DNA from: Palsa-1248 sp963737835 | GTDB taxonomy: Bacteria; Gemmatimonadota; Gemmatimonadetes; Gemmatimonadales; Gemmatimonadaceae | DNA: 64,000 nucleotides | Reading direction: 5' to 3' | Assembly: GCA_963737835.1 (NCBI GenBank) | Contig: CAVTUH010000001.1 | Location: 2,046,001-2,110,000 of the forward strand | Part shown: positions 16,110-24,599 of the stretch, one piece after another | How positions within the stretch are numbered: the first letter of the stretch is position 1 | How the letters are laid out: each line of letters starts with the position of its first letter | Made by a program: the position numbers and the translations under genes | The notes under the pieces: model-generated | What the model was told of the DNA's origin: nothing | The model's database searches: none | What the model saw: the letters and a program-made list of their open reading frames with translations, nothing else

Positions 16110-18548
16110 TCACCATGCGGTCTGGACAGCAGCCACGTCCGAGTCCGACAGCTGTGCAGCCCCATCGGGCGTCACCTCCACGGCCACCTGGCGACCCGCC
16201 ACCGTGACACGCTCCCCGATCGCGAGCGCGGACCGCAAATCCGGCACGGCCTGCAGCAGCGCGAAGTACGCCGCTGAGAAGGCCCGGACCCGCACGAGCC
16301 GCAGGCCGTCGTGATACCGCGTGTCCGTCCAAACGCTGTCGCGCAGCACGAACGTCCGGTCCCCCGCGTGTTGAACTGCGCCGGGTCGGGCCCCATCCGC
16401 TCCCACGGCGAGCGTCGCGGACGAATCGGCTGCCGCAAGCGTCGTCGCCGCACGCTCGGCAGCGGCAGCCTTCGCCATGGCAAACGCCGCGGTCGGCGAG
16501 CCACTGACACTCGCTCCGTTGGCGCTCGACGCGGTTGTGGCGGTCCCGGTGACAATCTGTGTCTCCAACCGCAGCACATCTCGCTTGGGAGCCGCCGGCG
16601 GGACCGCGCCCGCGGCGTCCTGCCGAAGCCGGCTCATACCGTCCATGGGCTGCGGGGTCATTGCCAGGGCGGGCTCGCGGACGAGATACGACGTCAGCTC
16701 GGTCGGAATCCCGAATCGCTCGCCAAGTGACCGCAGCTCCGTATCGATCTCCGGAGACGCACCGGACTTGTGGCGCGCGGCCTCGAGAAATCCGATCCGC
16801 TGAGTCGCCCAGAGTCGCGCGACGAACGGATTGGCACGCTCGCGATCGGGGAACGTCACGTCCGACGTCCAGCTGATTGGACCCGCCGCCGTGCGACCCG
16901 TGAATCGCAAATGCGCCGGGCCACTGCCCTGATACCGCGCCAGCAACACGAGGTCCTGGCCGGCGAACAGGTCAACCATCTCCTCCGGAAGCATTTCCGT
17001 GAGACGCACGCCGTCGGCGTGCAGTGCAACGTCGGTGATCACCGGATCGGTCAACCGGTGAGCCACGACGGAGACGGCGCGCTCCACCGACTCATCGGGT
17101 CGCACGAACTGCGCAGTGCCGCGGCCTTGCAACGCCAGTTGCTCGAGCAACGACGTGTTGACATCAGCGCCAAGGCCAAAGGTGAATAGTCGAGCGTGGC
17201 CCAGCTCGCGGGATGCCTGCGCAATCAATGCATTCTGGCGACTGCTCGCCGATTGTCGGCTCTCCGTCCGTGATGAACAACACGATGGGCAAACGCTCCG
17301 CGCCCTCCGACTCATGCGGTTCACGATCGTCGACCGGCTGTTCGAGCGCGCGCCGCAACGCGCCTTCGATATTGGTGGATCCGTACGCCTCGAGCTGATC
17401 GAGATACTGCTCCGCCTCCCGGACGTGTTCCGGCGTGGCCGTTTCGTACTCGTCGCGGAAGGTACGCACGTCGGTCGAGAAGTCGATGAGCCGGAAGCGG
17501 TCCCGCGGCGTCAACGTCGCGAGCAGATCGCGACCTGCTGCACGCGCCTGCTCGATCTTGCGTCCGGACATCGAGCCCGAGACGTCGAGCACGAACGTCA
17601 CGTCGCGTGGCGTCGGAGTGGCGTGCACGACCGGTGGCGACACCGTAATGAGCGCGAACCCCGGACCGTCGCCCGGTGCGAAGGGGAGCATGCTGACCGC
17701 GGCCGTCGTCGAGTGCGGAATCGGAAGGAGGATCGTGATGTCCGACGCATCACCCCCGATGCGGACAGTGCGCAGGTCGCCATCCCGCTCCGTCGCGAGC
17801 GAGTGGGTCGGCGAATAGGGTGCACCGAATCCATCCGACGATCGGTAGGTGAGCGTGAACTCATTGCGGTCCTCGCCGCCGTGCTCGTCCGAGCCGCCTG
17901 AGCGCGCCACGCCACCACTGACCGGCAGCACCGGCTGGCAGGCCATCTCGACCTGGCTGACAGCCCGAGCTCGGACGGCTGTAGTCGATCCGGAGCGCGT
18001 CACCCTCGCGGCGTGCGACTGTCTGGAATCGCACGACCACGGTCTTTTCTTCGCCCGCCTGGATCGGGAAAATTCGAGCGCGCAGCAGGCCCATCCCCAT
18101 CCACTCGACGAGCGCCGGGTCCCGTTGGCGACGCACAATCTCTTCGTAGACGCCCCGGGCTTGTGGCGCATCGAGCACCTCGCCGGCTACGAGCTCACCG
18201 TTGATCGACAGCTTGAGATCCTGGAAGGCTGCGCCCGCGGGCAGGGGAAAGAGGTAGTCAGCCTCGCCGAGGCGCGCGCCCCGATTGACGAATGTCTCGG
18301 TCACCTCGTATCGGAGCACGCGGTCGACGAGCTCGGCGCGGACGTGACTCGAGGCCCGGACCACCTCGGGCCGGATCGGCAGCACGCACCGAGGCATGAC
18401 GCAGGCGACGTTGGGTGCACAGGGCGCCGGTTGGCAGATAGGGGGTCGAACCACGACCATCCCCTGCGACCGCGCCGCGCGCGGGGCGGCGGCAACGACC
18501 GTGCAACAAATGACAGCGCTGATTAGCCGGACACGGGGCGAACGCATA
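16110..18548 (-). pseudogene. VIT and von Willebrand factor A domain protein, frameshifted twice
   Basis: A ~810-residue exported protein split over three frames. Start ATG 18548 has AGGAG upstream and a signal peptide (RLISAVICCTVVAAAPRAARS). Frame 1 (18548 to ~17975) encodes a VIT domain (EVTETFVNRGARLGEADYLF, then GVYEEIVRRQRDPALVEW). Frame 2 (~17975 to ~17242) holds the vWA domain with an intact MIDAS: DVSGSMSG, the Thr in GSTNIEGAL, and ITDGEPT. Frame 3 (~17242 to 16110) completes the vWA fold (LGHARLFTFGLGADVN) and a C-terminal region with KRDVLRLETQIVTGTATT. Each part is family-like without in-frame stops, so two single-base indels, at ~17955-17995 and ~17237-17247, explain it: recent mutation or assembly error. 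It heads the sigma/anti-sigma operon. Confidence 0.8.
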
Positions 18549-18685
18549 TCGTTTCTCCTGGCGTTGACCGGCAGGTGGCCGTACGCAGACTCCGCGACGC
18601 TGCCGGATTGCTTACGTTGGGGAGACGTCAGCCGGCCGCCGCCTTGCACACACCGGGAGCCATGGCCCCCTTTGCCCCCTGTCCT

Positions 18686-21166
18686 ATGCGATTCGGTGAA
18701 CTTTCGGTACCCCTCGTCGCCGCCGTGCTCCTCCTCGGGGGGTGCTCCCATGGCGGGCAACCTGGGCGAGACCAGCAGATGACCGCGACGCTCGCCCCTG
18801 GCCGGCTTCCGACCGGGGTTCGGCTCGATCCCGCAGGGCGTTCGTACGACGTCGGGAATTTCCCCCTTGCGGCGGTGTTCTCGCCGGACAGCACGCGTGT
18901 CGTCCTGCTTCTCGACGGGTGGCGCCAGCAGGGGGTGCAGGTAATCGATCGTTCGAGCGGTGCGGTGTTGCAGACGCTGAGTCAGCCCGCGGCGTTCCTT
19001 GGACTCGTCTTCGCTCCCGACGGCCGCGCGTTCTACGCATCCGGAGGGAACCAGGACGTCGTGTACCGCTATACATGGAGTCAGGGGCGCGCCGCCCTGG
19101 CGGACAGCGTCGTGCTCGCGGAGAAGCCGCCGCACAGTTCGGGCACTCGATACCCGGCCGGCATTGCGCTGTCGCCCAACGGACGGACGCTCTATGTGGC
19201 GGAGAACCTGGGCGATGCACTCGCCGTGGTGGATCTCGCCACGGGGCGCGTGGTGCAACGCCTCGCGACTGAGCGATATCCCTACGGGGTCGCCGTGTCG
19301 CGTGATGGCACGGTGTACGTGTCAGCGTGGGGAGGAACTACCGTCTCCGTGTTCGGCCCTGCGAGCGGCGACACGCTCGTTGAAGCTGGTCGGATTCGCG
19401 TTGCGCGACACCCCTCTGCGCTCGTGTTCTCGCCGGATCAGAGTCGCCTCTTCGTGGCCTCTGCGAGCACGGATCGCATCGACGTGATCGATACCCGGGC
19501 GCGGTCGGTGGTCGCCTCGGTGAGTGACGCGCCGGCATCGCCGACGCGCGAGGGCAGCACGCCGGACGGGCTCGCACTGTCGGCCGACGGCAGCCGTCTG
19601 TTCGTAGCTGAGGCCGACAACAACGCGATCGCCGTGTTCCGACTGGGTGGGCGCACCCCTCCTGGCGGTGCCGTCCCGGTCGGCCGCATCCCGGTCGGGT
19701 GGTACCCATCGGCGGTCCTCGCGACTCGCGGCGATACGCTGCTCGCCATCAACGGGAAGGGTCGCGGCACGGGGCCGAACGCCGAATTGGGTCCTCGCCC
19801 CGGGCAGCCCACGAATCCTCAGGGCTATACTCTGGGCCAGATCGCCGGTACCCTGACGGTCATCCCGCCCTCGGCGCTCGCAGAGCTCGCATCGTACACG
19901 GCCCGTGTTGCGCACCTCAACGGCTGGGATGGCCCGGCGCCACCGGCCAACCCGCGGTCGCTGTATCCCCCCTTCGAGCACGTGGTCTACGTCATCAAGG
20001 AGAACCGCACGTACGACCAGGTCTTTGGTGACATGCCCAAGGGAGACGGGGACACCGCACTGGTGTTCTTTCCCCGAGCCGTATCGCCAAATCATCACGC
20101 ACTCGCGGAGCGCTTCGGCCTGTGGGACCGCTTCTTCGTGAATGCGGAAGTCAGTGGCGATGGCCACAACTGGTCGACGGCGGCGTACGCGACGGACTAC
20201 GTCGAGAAGACCGTCCCATCCCAGTATTCGCGCCGTGGCCGCACGTATGACTTCGAAGGGACAAATCGCGATTCATTGCCGCCGGACGGCGACGACGTCG
20301 CCGCACCAGCCGCTGGATACATCTGGGACCTGGCCATTCGGAAGGGGCTCGTGGTGCGCGATTATGGCGAGTTCGTCGTCGAACCGCGCGACCGTGCCGA
20401 GAACGACACGTTGCCAGTCCCCGCCATCCCGACGAAGGCAGCGCTTGCGACCCGCACGGCCACGGCGTTCGCAGGGTTCGATCTCCACGTCCGGGACCAG
20501 CGGCGGGCCGACGCGTGGATCGCCGAATTGCAGCAGTTCACCCAGCAGGGATCGATGCCGGCGCTGGAGGTCGTGCACCTGGGCAACGACCACACTGCCG
20601 GTGCGCAACCCGGCGCTCCGACGCCTCGCGCCTACGTCGCCGACAACGATCTTGCCCTCGGCCGCATGATCGAGGCCCTGTCGAAGTCACCTTTCTGGCC
20701 GTCGACGGTCGTGTTCGTTGTGGAGGACGATGCGCAGAACGGCGCCGACCATGTCGACTCGCATCGGTCGCCCTTCCTGGCGATCTCAGCGTACAGCCGC
20801 GGCGGGGTGATCCATCGATTCGCCAACACCACCGACGTGCTGGCAACGATCGAGGAGATCCTCGGACTGAGCGCGCTCTCCCCGTACGACTACTTCGGCC
20901 GCCCGCTGCGCGATGCATTTGGGACGAAGCCCGATCTGCAACCGTTCGTTGCCATGACACCGCAAGTCGATCTCAACGAGCGCAACCCCACAACTGGGGC
21001 CGCAGCCCGTGAGTCTGCGTCGCTGGACCTGAGCGATGCGGATCGGGCGGACGAGGCTTTGTTCAACCACATCCTGTGGCGTGTGATCAAGGGACCGGGC
21101 GTACCGGAGCCCGCTCCGCGCCGAGCATCGATGGCGGAATTACAGGTTTTAGGCCGCGGGGATTAG
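18686..21166 (+). CDS. Lipoprotein with YncE-like beta-propeller and C-terminal phosphoesterase domain
   Basis: 826-residue predicted lipoprotein. ATG 18686 gives a lipid signal peptide MRFGELSVPLVAAVLLLGGC with lipobox LGGC; ATG 18662 is an alternative. Residues ~60-410 are YVTN/YncE-type propeller repeats (GIALSPNGRTLYVAENLGDA, GVAVSRDGTVYVSAWGG, ALVFSPDQSRLFVASA, GLALSADGSRLFVAEADNN). From ~430 begins a phosphoesterase domain of the phospholipase C/acid phosphatase family (HVVYVIKENRTYDQVFGDM, EVSGDGHNWSTAAYATDYVE, VFVVEDDAQNGADHVDSHRS). The alkaline-phosphatase-like metal residues (E in KENRTYDQ, D and H in DDAQ..DHVDSH) appear kept. Substrate unknown; an envelope phosphoesterase with a propeller for recognition is likely. 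Divergent from the VIT/vWA gene. Confidence 0.85.
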   Translation: MRFGELSVPLVAAVLLLGGCSHGGQPGRDQQMTATLAPGRLPTGVRLDPAGRSYDVGNFPLAAVFSPDSTRVVLLLDGWRQQGVQVIDRSSGAVLQTLSQPAAFLGLVFAPDGRAFYASGGNQDVVYRYTWSQGRAALADSVVLAEKPPHSSGTRYPAGIALSPNGRTLYVAENLGDALAVVDLATGRVVQRLATERYPYGVAVSRDGTVYVSAWGGTTVSVFGPASGDTLVEAGRIRVARHPSALVFSPDQSRLFVASASTDRIDVIDTRARSVVASVSDAPASPTREGSTPDGLALSADGSRLFVAEADNNAIAVFRLGGRTPPGGAVPVGRIPVGWYPSAVLATRGDTLLAINGKGRGTGPNAELGPRPGQPTNPQGYTLGQIAGTLTVIPPSALAELASYTARVAHLNGWDGPAPPANPRSLYPPFEHVVYVIKENRTYDQVFGDMPKGDGDTALVFFPRAVSPNHHALAERFGLWDRFFVNAEVSGDGHNWSTAAYATDYVEKTVPSQYSRRGRTYDFEGTNRDSLPPDGDDVAAPAAGYIWDLAIRKGLVVRDYGEFVVEPRDRAENDTLPVPAIPTKAALATRTATAFAGFDLHVRDQRRADAWIAELQQFTQQGSMPALEVVHLGNDHTAGAQPGAPTPRAYVADNDLALGRMIEALSKSPFWPSTVVFVVEDDAQNGADHVDSHRSPFLAISAYSRGGVIHRFANTTDVLATIEEILGLSALSPYDYFGRPLRDAFGTKPDLQPFVAMTPQVDLNERNPTTGAAARESASLDLSDADRADEALFNHILWRVIKGPGVPEPAPRRASMAELQVLGRGD

Positions 21167-21203
21167 TACCCGTCTCCGTTCTCCTTTCCCCTTTCTCCCC
21201 TCT

Positions 21204-21222
21204 CGGGCGCGATTAGCGCCCG
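21204..21222. terminator. Hairpin between lipoprotein gene and small protein gene
   Basis: A 7-bp stem CGGGCGC / GCGCCCG with loop GATTA sits 38 bp after the upstream stop, within a pyrimidine-rich spacer (21167-21249). There is no T-run right after it, so termination is uncertain. Confidence 0.4.
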
Positions 21223-21249
21223 CCCCCTGACCCCTGTATTTTCCCCCGC

Positions 21250-21441
21250 ATGCCTTCATCATCGAACGCGGACGCGGACGCGCGTCAGGTCAACGAGCGG
21301 ATCGCTGCGCTCCAACGTGCAGTGTACTACCTGGTGTGGAAGCGGACAGGCTTCGGCGAGCAGTGCATTCATTGCGGCCATGCCTATCCAGATCACGAAA
21401 ACAGGTGCAAGGCCGCGGAGGTCGAGGCGCTCGTCCGCTGA
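21250..21441 (+). CDS. Small zinc-ribbon-like protein (63 aa)
   Basis: 63-residue soluble protein. A helical N-terminal half (RIAALQRAVYYLVWKRTGFG) is followed by a compact metal-binding-looking stretch CIHCGHAYPDHENRC with C-x2-C, two His and a final Cys, consistent with a zinc knuckle. ATG 21250 begins ~84 bp after the phosphoesterase gene. No function is recognised; whether it is expressed as a separate protein cannot be told. The CoA ester lyase starts 130 bp later on the same strand. Confidence 0.6.
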   Translation: MPSSSNADADARQVNERIAALQRAVYYLVWKRTGFGEQCIHCGHAYPDHENRCKAAEVEALVR

Positions 21442-21571
21442 GAACCAGCGCACGCGGGTGCCGGGGGTGCGCGGTTGCGCGCCCCCCTTTGGTATTGCAT
21501 TGAGAGGCGGGCCTGGACCCACAGGGGATCTGCGCATGCGGCATGCGGACGGCGGAAGCGGGTCCCAGTCG

Positions 21572-22543
21572 ATGAGCGAGCCGGGTGCCGAGGGACCAGC
21601 GCGTCGATTGCAGCGCAGCGTGTTATCGGTCCCCGCGTCGCGGCCCGATCTGTTTGCGAAGGCGCTCCACAGCGATGCGGATTGCGTCTTCCTCGACCTC
21701 GAAGACTCGGTCCCCCCCGCCGAGAAGGAGCTCGCGCGCGCCCAGGCGGCCAAGGGACTGCGCGATCATCCGTGGCGCGATCGGGGCAAGACAATCTCGG
21801 TTCGGGTCAACGGCTTGGACACGCCTTTCATGTACCGCGACCTCATCGACATCGTCGAAGACGCGGGCGAGTACCTGGATACCGTGATCATCCCCAAGGT
21901 CGGCAGGCCCGACGACGTGTATCTGGTCGACGTGCTGCTCACTCAAATGGAGGAGGCGCGCGGCGTGCGGCACCGCATTGGCATCGAGGTGCTCATCGAA
22001 ACCGCTCTCGGGATGGTGAACATCGACTCGATTGCCCAATCCAGCCGCCGCCTCGAGTCTCTCCATTTCGGTGTCGCCGACTTTGCGGCCAGTGTCCGGG
22101 CGCGAACCACGAATATCGGTGGCATGACTCCCGACTACCCCGGTGATCCGTGGCACGCCGCGCTCGCCCAGGTAACCGTCACATCCCGAGCGTATGGACT
22201 TCGCCCGATTGATGGACCCTACGGGGACTTCGCTGACGGCGAAGGATTCACAGCCGCGGCGCGGCGGGCCGCAGCGCTCGGCGTGGAGGGCAAATGGGCG
22301 ATCCATCCGTCGCAAATCCCACTCGCGAATGAGGTATTTACTCCCACTCGGGAGGAGATCGATCGCGCGCGCAGGATTCTGCGCGCCATGGACGAAGCCA
22401 GTGCGGCTGGCCGCGGGGCGGCGCAGCTGGATGGCAAGATGATCGATGCAGCGTCCGCCCGGCTCGCGCACAACATCGTGGCCGCAGCAGACAAGATTCA
22501 GGCCCGACGCTCTCCACCACTCAGCCTTGTCACCGGCGACTGA
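21572..22543 (+). CDS. CoA ester lyase (HpcH/HpaI, citrate lyase beta/malyl-CoA lyase family)
   Basis: 323-residue TIM-barrel lyase that would cleave or form beta-hydroxyacyl-CoA esters such as malyl-CoA or citramalyl-CoA. Signature blocks: RSVLSVPASRPDLFAKALHS (N-terminal phosphate-binding), DCVFLDLEDSVPPAEK (metal Asp/Glu), GIEVLIETALGMVNID and HFGVADFAASV, then GVEGKWAIHPSQIPLANEVF near the C-terminus (CoA end). Start ATG 21572 is the first position that gives the family N-terminus; the frame upstream carries no homologous residues. The downstream hydroxyacid dehydrogenase overlaps its end or follows closely, suggesting a C2/C3 acid (glyoxylate) pathway. Confidence 0.9.
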   Translation: MSEPGAEGPARRLQRSVLSVPASRPDLFAKALHSDADCVFLDLEDSVPPAEKELARAQAAKGLRDHPWRDRGKTISVRVNGLDTPFMYRDLIDIVEDAGEYLDTVIIPKVGRPDDVYLVDVLLTQMEEARGVRHRIGIEVLIETALGMVNIDSIAQSSRRLESLHFGVADFAASVRARTTNIGGMTPDYPGDPWHAALAQVTVTSRAYGLRPIDGPYGDFADGEGFTAAARRAAALGVEGKWAIHPSQIPLANEVFTPTREEIDRARRILRAMDEASAAGRGAAQLDGKMIDAASARLAHNIVAAADKIQARRSPPLSLVTGD

Positions 22544-23520
22544 TCCGGCGCGTCCCGTTGTCGTCATGACTCGACGCCTGCCCGCAGCAGTGGAGCGGCG
22601 AGCGGCCGAGCTCTTTGATGTCCGCCTCAATACCAGCGACACGCCGCTGACGGCGGACCAACTCGCGGACGCCGTGCGCACCGCGGATGCCCTGGTGCCG
22701 ACGGTGAGCGATCCCGTGACGGCGGCGACTCTCAACACGAGTCCGCGGCGGCTCAAGATCATCGCCAACTACGGGGTCGGGTACAATAACATCGATCTCG
22801 ACACCGCCTCGCGCTTGGGGATTGTCGTGACGAACACACCAGACGTGCTCACGGACGACACCGCCGACCTGACAATGGCGCTGCTGCTGATGACCGCGCG
22901 TCGACTGTCGGAAGGAGCGCGGGAGCTCCGCGCCGGGCAGTGGACGGGCTGGCGGCCGACGCATTCTACTTGGCACACGTGTCACGGGCAAGACATTGGG
23001 GATTATCGGCCTCGGCCGCATTGGCCGAGCCGTGGCCCGTCGCGCGCACGACGGGTTTGGCATGCGCGTCATCTACTTCGACCCTCCGGTCCCCATCGGC
23101 GAGGCCAAAGCGCTCGGCGCATCCCCGCGGGCGTCCGCCGAAGCCGTGCTCGCGGAAAGCGATATGGTTTCGCTGCACATGCCCGCGAGCCCGGAGAATC
23201 GACATTTCATCAACGCGGAGCGGCTCGCGCTCATGCCGCGCCACGCGTTGCTCATCAACACCGCACGTGGGGACATCGTCGATACCGACGCGCTGGTCGC
23301 GGCGCTGCGGACCGGCACCATCGCAGCAGCGGGACTGGACGTGTTCGAGAATGAGCCAACAGTCCCGTCGCCCCTCCTCGACATCCCCAATGTGGTGCTC
23401 CTCCCCCACCTCGGAAGCGCAACAGTCGAGTCCCGCGTCGCCATGGGCGACCGGGCCCTCTCGAATTTGACCGCGTTCTTTGCGGGGAATAAGCCGAGGG
23501 ATCTGGTAGAGGCCGGGTAG
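22527..23520 (+). pseudogene. D-2-hydroxyacid dehydrogenase (glyoxylate/hydroxypyruvate reductase type), frameshifted
   Basis: NAD(P)-dependent D-glycerate dehydrogenase/glyoxylate reductase, ~330 residues, broken by one frame change. Before it, frame 1 carries VVVMTRRLPAAVERRAAELF, IIANYGVGYNNIDL, VTNTPDVLTDDTADLTMALL and GQWTGWRPTH. After it, frame 2 carries LLGTRVTGKTLGIIGLGRIG, catalytic Arg in NTARGDIVD, Glu in LDVFENEP and His in LLPHLGSAT. Removing a single T at about 22964-22965 restores GWRPTHLLGTRVTGKTLG exactly as in the family, so a +1 insertion in a TT pair is the minimal explanation: mutation or homopolymer error. TTG 22527 is taken as start because ATG 22566 would cut off the first beta-strand (PVVVMT). 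Confidence 0.85.
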
Positions 23521-23535
23521 TGCGGTAGGGACGAA

Positions 23536-23638
23536 CGCCGGGATCAGGGATCAAGGAACAACAAACTGCAACCTCGTTGATTGTCGTCGCAGTTCCCTGG
23601 CCCCTGACCCCCGACCCCTGATCCCGCAGTTCTGCTCC
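23536..23638. repeat. Intergenic inverted-repeat element (GGGRTC family), copy 2
   Basis: Left arm GGGATCAGGGATCAAGGAAC and right arm CCCTGACCCCCGACCCCTGA then TCCCGCAGTTC pair with each other around a 40-bp centre that includes AACTGCAAC/GTCGCAGTT. It begins a few bases after the hydroxyacid dehydrogenase stop. The remaining spacer up to 23771 holds only a possible operator pair. Confidence 0.75.
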
Positions 23639-23686
23639 CATCACATTCCACGCCCGAACTGTCACACTGTGTGGGGCCAAAGATCC

Positions 23687-23723
23687 ATTGTGCGCGCAAT
23701 CCAGGTGACATCTATTGCGCAAT
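23687..23723. promoter_or_regulatory. Possible operator pair upstream of the secreted two-repeat protein
   Basis: ATTGTGCGCGCAAT at 23687-23700 and the perfect palindrome ATTGCGCAAT at 23714-23723 lie on the same face about 25 bp apart, 50-85 bp ahead of the start codon. Such spacing suits a dimeric repressor; no regulator gene is adjacent, so this is speculative. Confidence 0.35.
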
Positions 23724-23771
23724 CGTCGGTCGGTGCTGTTACCCGAGCCCTCGACAAGCAATCTCTTCAGT

Positions 23772-24569
23772 ATGAACACAGCCCACACCGGGGTGGCCCT
23801 CTTCGCGGCCGGCGCAGCACTGTGCGTTGCACCGAGCTTGATTGGCGCCCAAGCGCGCACCGTCGCGCAACCAGCTGGTACATCGCAGCCGACGCTCATC
23901 TCGGCCGAGATTGAAGACGTCCACAGCCACCAGGCCATGTACTCCGTCCGCGGCGATCTGCGAGAGTTGATCGTCGACCAGGAAACCTTTTGGCGAGCGC
24001 GGCGAACCTACGCGGCCGACGTGTCCTATCTCCCGATGTTTCACCCGACGCCGGGCGTCAACGTGCAGATCACGCGCGCGCGAACTGACGGATGGAGCGC
24101 GCGTGCGGGGTACAGCGACGGCCTTGGACTCCCGCACAGCTGTGTGATCTGGGTCGGGGAGATCTCGCCCGCGGAGCGTCCGACGACGGACCTCGAGCAC
24201 AAGGTGTATCCCGAGGCGGAAGTCTCCTGCGACGGCGACGGATACACCACCAAGGGCGAATGGGCAGCCGCGGGTCGCTCTTACATGACGTACGCCCTCC
24301 ACAAGTTGACGCAAAGCGAGTCGCGGTTCTACGCGTTTCACCGACGCTTTACACCGAACACCGACGCACTCGATCCATTCATTTGGGATCGCGACGTGAC
24401 GGTGGTCATTTCGGCCGCGACGTCGACCGGCTGGGCTGCACGAGCATCCTTCGCCCAGTTCCCGGGCCGGACCTGCGTCTATTGGCACGGCACCCTTCCC
24501 GACTCGACGCTTCCCGCCACCGCGGCGGAGCGGCGCAAGGCGCCGCACGATCAGGTGGCGTGCGATTGA
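23772..24569 (+). CDS. Secreted protein with two pilin-C-domain-like repeats
   Basis: 265-residue exported protein. The signal peptide is MNTAHTGVALFAAGAALCVA to IGAQA. The mature part has two related modules, each about 110 residues: the first ends NVQITRARTDGWSARAGYSD ... HSCVIWVGE, the second TVVISAATSTGWAARASFAQ ... RTCVYWHGT. In each, a Thr/Ser-Gly-Trp-Ala/Ser-Ala-Arg-Ala strand is followed ~12 residues later by a Cys and an aromatic, like the C-terminal domain of type IV pilins from Gemmatimonadota and deltaproteobacteria, but the pilin N-terminal helix is absent. It also has LRELIVDQETFWRARRTYA, as seen before such domains. Function unknown; possibly a pseudopilin-like or surface protein. 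No SD is apparent before ATG 23772. Confidence 0.65.
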   Translation: MNTAHTGVALFAAGAALCVAPSLIGAQARTVAQPAGTSQPTLISAEIEDVHSHQAMYSVRGDLRELIVDQETFWRARRTYAADVSYLPMFHPTPGVNVQITRARTDGWSARAGYSDGLGLPHSCVIWVGEISPAERPTTDLEHKVYPEAEVSCDGDGYTTKGEWAAAGRSYMTYALHKLTQSESRFYAFHRRFTPNTDALDPFIWDRDVTVVISAATSTGWAARASFAQFPGRTCVYWHGTLPDSTLPATAAERRKAPHDQVACD

Positions 24570-24574
24570 CCACT

Positions 24575-24599
24575 GCGCGGCCTGAAGGCCGCGCCTACA
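24575..24599. repeat. Hairpin repeat between convergent genes (GCGCGGCCT stem)
   Basis: A 9-bp perfect stem GCGCGGCCT / AGGCCGCGC separated by GA, followed by CTACA. It sits 5 bp after the stop of the secreted protein gene; the CTA at 24595-24597 read on the minus strand is the TAG stop of the DUF2339 gene. Same architecture as 56427-56447 and 61901-61925. Confidence 0.75.
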
